A stretch of DNA of 64,000 nt from Pseudomonas typographi (GTDB taxonomy: Bacteria; Pseudomonadota; Gammaproteobacteria; Pseudomonadales; Pseudomonadaceae). Shown piece after piece: positions 62,209-64,000 of the stretch. The notes beneath the pieces were generated by a model. That model was given only the letters and a program-made list of their open reading frames with translations. It searched no databases and was not told the DNA's origin. The position numbers and the translations under genes were made by a program. The stretch spans positions 62,001 to 126,000 of the forward strand of contig NZ_JAAOCA010000003.1 in NCBI RefSeq assembly GCF_014694385.1. Direction: 5' to 3'. Every line of letters begins with the position of its first letter. Positions within the stretch are counted from its first letter, which is position 1.

Positions 62209-63180
62209 ATGCACCTGGACCTGCGCCAACTTCGCCATTTCATCGCCTTGGTAGAGCACCGCAACTTCGGCTTGGCCGCACAGGCGGTCAACCTCTCGCA
62301 ATCGGCATTCAGCCGAAGCATCCAGGCGCTGGAGCACAGTTTCGGCACGCGCCTGGTCGACCGAACCCGTAACCTGGCACCGACCAAAAAGGGCCTGATC
62401 GTGCTGGAGCATGCGCGATTATTGATCGGTAATGCCTATGACCTGGTCCAGTCGGTGCGCCAGTTCAACGAGCAGGAGGCCGGCGAGTTGTCATTCGCCT
62501 GCGGGCCGGCACCAGCGGCGTGGCTGATGCCGCAAGCGTTGGGCCTGTTCACCCGGCGCCTGCCCAAAGTGCGCGTGCGCTTTCATGTCGACAACTGGCA
62601 GGCATTGGCGCAGCGGCTGCAGGCCGAGGAATGCGAATTCTTCGTGGCCGACGCGCGCAATTTTGAGCACGACCCAGACTACCGCGTGCAGTTGCTCAGC
62701 CCGCACCGGTGGGGCTTCTGTTGCCGCAGCGAGCATCCCCTGGCGGCCCTGGAGCAGGTCAGCGTCGAGCAGTTGTTCAGCTACCCATTGGCCGGCAGCG
62801 TGCGTGCGCCGAACCTGCGCAAAGCGTTGGTAGAACTGAGCGGGCGGCCCGACTTCCAAACCCGCATCGAATGCGACAATGGCTACAGCCTGGTGAGCGT
62901 GATCCAACACTCCGACGCCATCGGCACCACCAATGTGAGCCGCAACAACCCCTACCTGCGCCAAGGTTTGAAGATTCTCAATGTGTGCGGCCTGGATGCC
63001 CATGCGCCGGAATTCTTTACCCATTACGGTGTGGTCAGCCGCGCCGGCTACAAACGCTCGTTCCTGGCCCAGGCGTTGATCGACGCCTTCCTCGAAGCCG
63101 ACAGTGCGATGCAGGCGTTGGAGGCCAACCCGCCGCAAGGCAAGGGCACCGAGCCCCCGTTTACAATGCTTGCACGCTGA
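62209..63180 (+). CDS. LysR-family transcriptional regulator
   Basis: The 323-residue protein has a LysR HTH (LRHFIALVEHRNFGLAAQAV, NLSQSAFSRSIQALEHSFGT, residues 7-47) and effector domain. It is a clear paralogue of the 8955 regulator. It diverges from the MetQ-like gene across 220 bp containing an AT-rich tract (62080-62100) and a GTACT/AGTAC dyad (62037-62058), so MetQ is its probable target. Its 3' end overlaps the convergent DUF1961-like gene by 20 bp. Confidence 0.9.
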   Translation: MHLDLRQLRHFIALVEHRNFGLAAQAVNLSQSAFSRSIQALEHSFGTRLVDRTRNLAPTKKGLIVLEHARLLIGNAYDLVQSVRQFNEQEAGELSFACGPAPAAWLMPQALGLFTRRLPKVRVRFHVDNWQALAQRLQAEECEFFVADARNFEHDPDYRVQLLSPHRWGFCCRSEHPLAALEQVSVEQLFSYPLAGSVRAPNLRKALVELSGRPDFQTRIECDNGYSLVSVIQHSDAIGTTNVSRNNPYLRQGLKILNVCGLDAHAPEFFTHYGVVSRAGYKRSFLAQALIDAFLEADSAMQALEANPPQGKGTEPPFTMLAR

Positions 63181-63793
63181 AACGGCTGATCGCCTGGCGC
63201 GACCAGACGGAGCGCCAACCGAAATAGCCCGGGCGCGGCAGGCCAGCCAATGGCTGCTCGAACACGCGCACCCCATCTACCCAATAGGCAGTGTGCGTCG
63301 CGCTGACCTCGATGGCGATGCGGTAGATTCGCCCGGGTTCGAGCAGGTGGGCCGGCCCCAGCGTTTCGCCCAGCATCTGCCGCGCCCCGCTGCCATCGTA
63401 GTAGCGAAAACGCGTGGTGCTGTTGCCATTGCCGCCCATGCCCACGTACCAGCACACCATAGAGTCATAGGATGCCAAGGCGCCGTCCCGTGGCAGCAAA
63501 GCGGCCAGGCCCGGCTCATGGGCGCCCCAGAACACGTTCATGTCTGAAGGCCGATCATTGGGCTGGCCGGCGACCAATACCTGGCGCAGGAACTCGATGC
63601 GGTAGGCGCCGCCCAGCGGCTGGTTCAGCCATACCGTCATGCCGGCGGCGGTGTCCATGATCAGCCGCCCCTGTTCAGTGGCCACCCGTGACTGTGCCGG
63701 GCGCTCGGTTTCGACGCGCCAGCGCGCGGGGGCCAGGCCGTGGAAATCATCCTGTATCGGCGCGGGCAGTGCGAAAGTTGCAGGGCAAGGCAT
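63161..63793 (-). CDS. DUF1961-family protein
   Basis: ATG 63793 has GAGAG upstream; the open frame extends further without a site. The 210-residue protein has the DUF1961 features NDRPSDMNVFWGAHEP (about residues 84-99), YDSMVCWYVGMGGNGNSTTRFRYYDGSGAR (about 114-143), LLEPGRIYRIAIEVSATHTAYWVDGVRVFE and GYFGWRSVWSRQAISRFSV. It is a beta-sandwich related to polysaccharide-acting proteins. No signal peptide is seen. With the truncated gene upstream it may belong to a separate polysaccharide-use locus that begins here and continues out of the window. Confidence 0.75.
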   Translation of the reverse strand: MPCPATFALPAPIQDDFHGLAPARWRVETERPAQSRVATEQGRLIMDTAAGMTVWLNQPLGGAYRIEFLRQVLVAGQPNDRPSDMNVFWGAHEPGLAALLPRDGALASYDSMVCWYVGMGGNGNSTTRFRYYDGSGARQMLGETLGPAHLLEPGRIYRIAIEVSATHTAYWVDGVRVFEQPLAGLPRPGYFGWRSVWSRQAISRFSVQAL

Positions 63794-63828
63794 ACATGCG
63801 CTCTCTTGGATAGCTCTGGGGGCGGCGC

Positions 63829-64000
63829 TTAGCGCAGGGCATGGTCCAGCGCGAGCAAGGCCATGGCGGCCAGCCCCCACTGGGCCACGGCATTGGTCGA
63901 CAGGTTGGCCTCGGCGCGGGTGTCGGAATGGGCATCTATCACCGACACCGGGTCAGGCTCGTTCAACCCGTACAGGTACGCTGGCGGCTGCACCCGGTGC
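63829..64000 (-). CDS. 3' end of an unidentified gene, continues beyond the window
   Basis: On the minus strand the frame is open from the window edge to TAA at 63831-63829, giving 56 complete codons that include PPAYLYGLNEPDPVSVIDAH, SDTRAEANLST and NAVAQWGLAAMALLALDHAL. Non-Met codons are GC-ending, as in real genes here. The stop is 36 bp before the DUF1961-like ATG on the same strand, so the two are likely cotranscribed. Family not recognised from this fragment; a polysaccharide-lyase or heparinase-type protein is a guess from the DUF1961 neighbour. Confidence 0.55.
   Translation of the reverse strand, partial: HRVQPPAYLYGLNEPDPVSVIDAHSDTRAEANLSTNAVAQWGLAAMALLALDHALR

Noticed and set aside
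63747-63935. 62-codon minus-strand frame near the right edge
   Set aside because: It overlaps the start of the DUF1961-like gene and the truncated gene in another frame; the latter has better codon composition.

Overview
The window looks like a chromosomal segment of a Pseudomonas (inferred from high-GC codon use, strong AGGAG-type ribosome sites, an SfnR-type sigma54 activator and organosulfur gene families typical of that genus). No rRNA, tRNA, insertion sequence, phage gene or CRISPR array was recognised. Gene content is dominated by scavenging of organic sulfur: nine luciferase-like (LLM) flavin monooxygenases of the DszA/NtaA/SnaA and SsuD types, two acyl-CoA-dehydrogenase-like flavoproteins of the DszC/SfnC type, four TonB-dependent receptors, three complete oligopeptide-type ABC importers, a tripartite TctABC importer, an SsuA-like and a MetQ-like binding protein, and a truncated arylsulfotransferase-like gene.

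Layout. 1-3379: 3' part of an arylsulfotransferase-like gene and a TonB receptor. 3435-9890: LysR, tctA, tctB and a monooxygenase on the minus strand, tctC diverging, then a second LysR. 10176-26768: one long plus-strand array (TonB receptor, monooxygenase, flavoprotein, ABC importer A, ABC importer B, flavoprotein), with the two importers in tandem between the two flavoproteins. 26806-29063: SsuA-like protein and a monooxygenase (minus). 29265-30083: exported methyltransferase. 30119-37267: minus-strand operon of ABC importer C, a monooxygenase and an alpha/beta hydrolase. 37514-39866: TPR protein and P1 peptidase, converging with a 53-bp overlap. 40271-49251: plus-strand operon of TonB receptor, monooxygenase, exported SurE and four more LLM proteins ending in an SsuD homologue. 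49264-50349: SfnR-like activator. 50711-54580: TonB receptor plus PhoD. 54653-56468: CmcJ-type oxidoreductase, a 55-codon gene and an XRE-cupin regulator. 56470-56958: a 162-residue protein with 65 Met and 17 Cys. 57377-60345: polar amino-acid ABC importer. 60779-64000: orphan small gene, MetQ-like protein, LysR, DUF1961-like protein and the 3' end of an unidentified gene.

How it fits together. Three operons (starts at 37267 minus, 40271 plus, 50711 plus) carry near-consensus -24/-12 sigma54 promoters, and a sigma54 activator without a sensor domain lies between two of them. The first two also share an 18-bp motif present as inverted pairs at enhancer distance. The model is that one operon supplies the outer-membrane receptor and another the inner-membrane importer for the same sulfur compounds, with monooxygenases releasing sulfite in the cytoplasm. 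No flavin reductase is encoded in the window, so reduced FMN must come from elsewhere.

The strongest candidate for something undescribed is the Met/Cys protein at 56470-56958: about half of its residues contain sulfur, it has a strong ribosome site and host-like codon use, and it sits in a sulfur-scavenging region. A sulfur reserve, a Cu(I)-binding protein or an oxidant sink are all possible.
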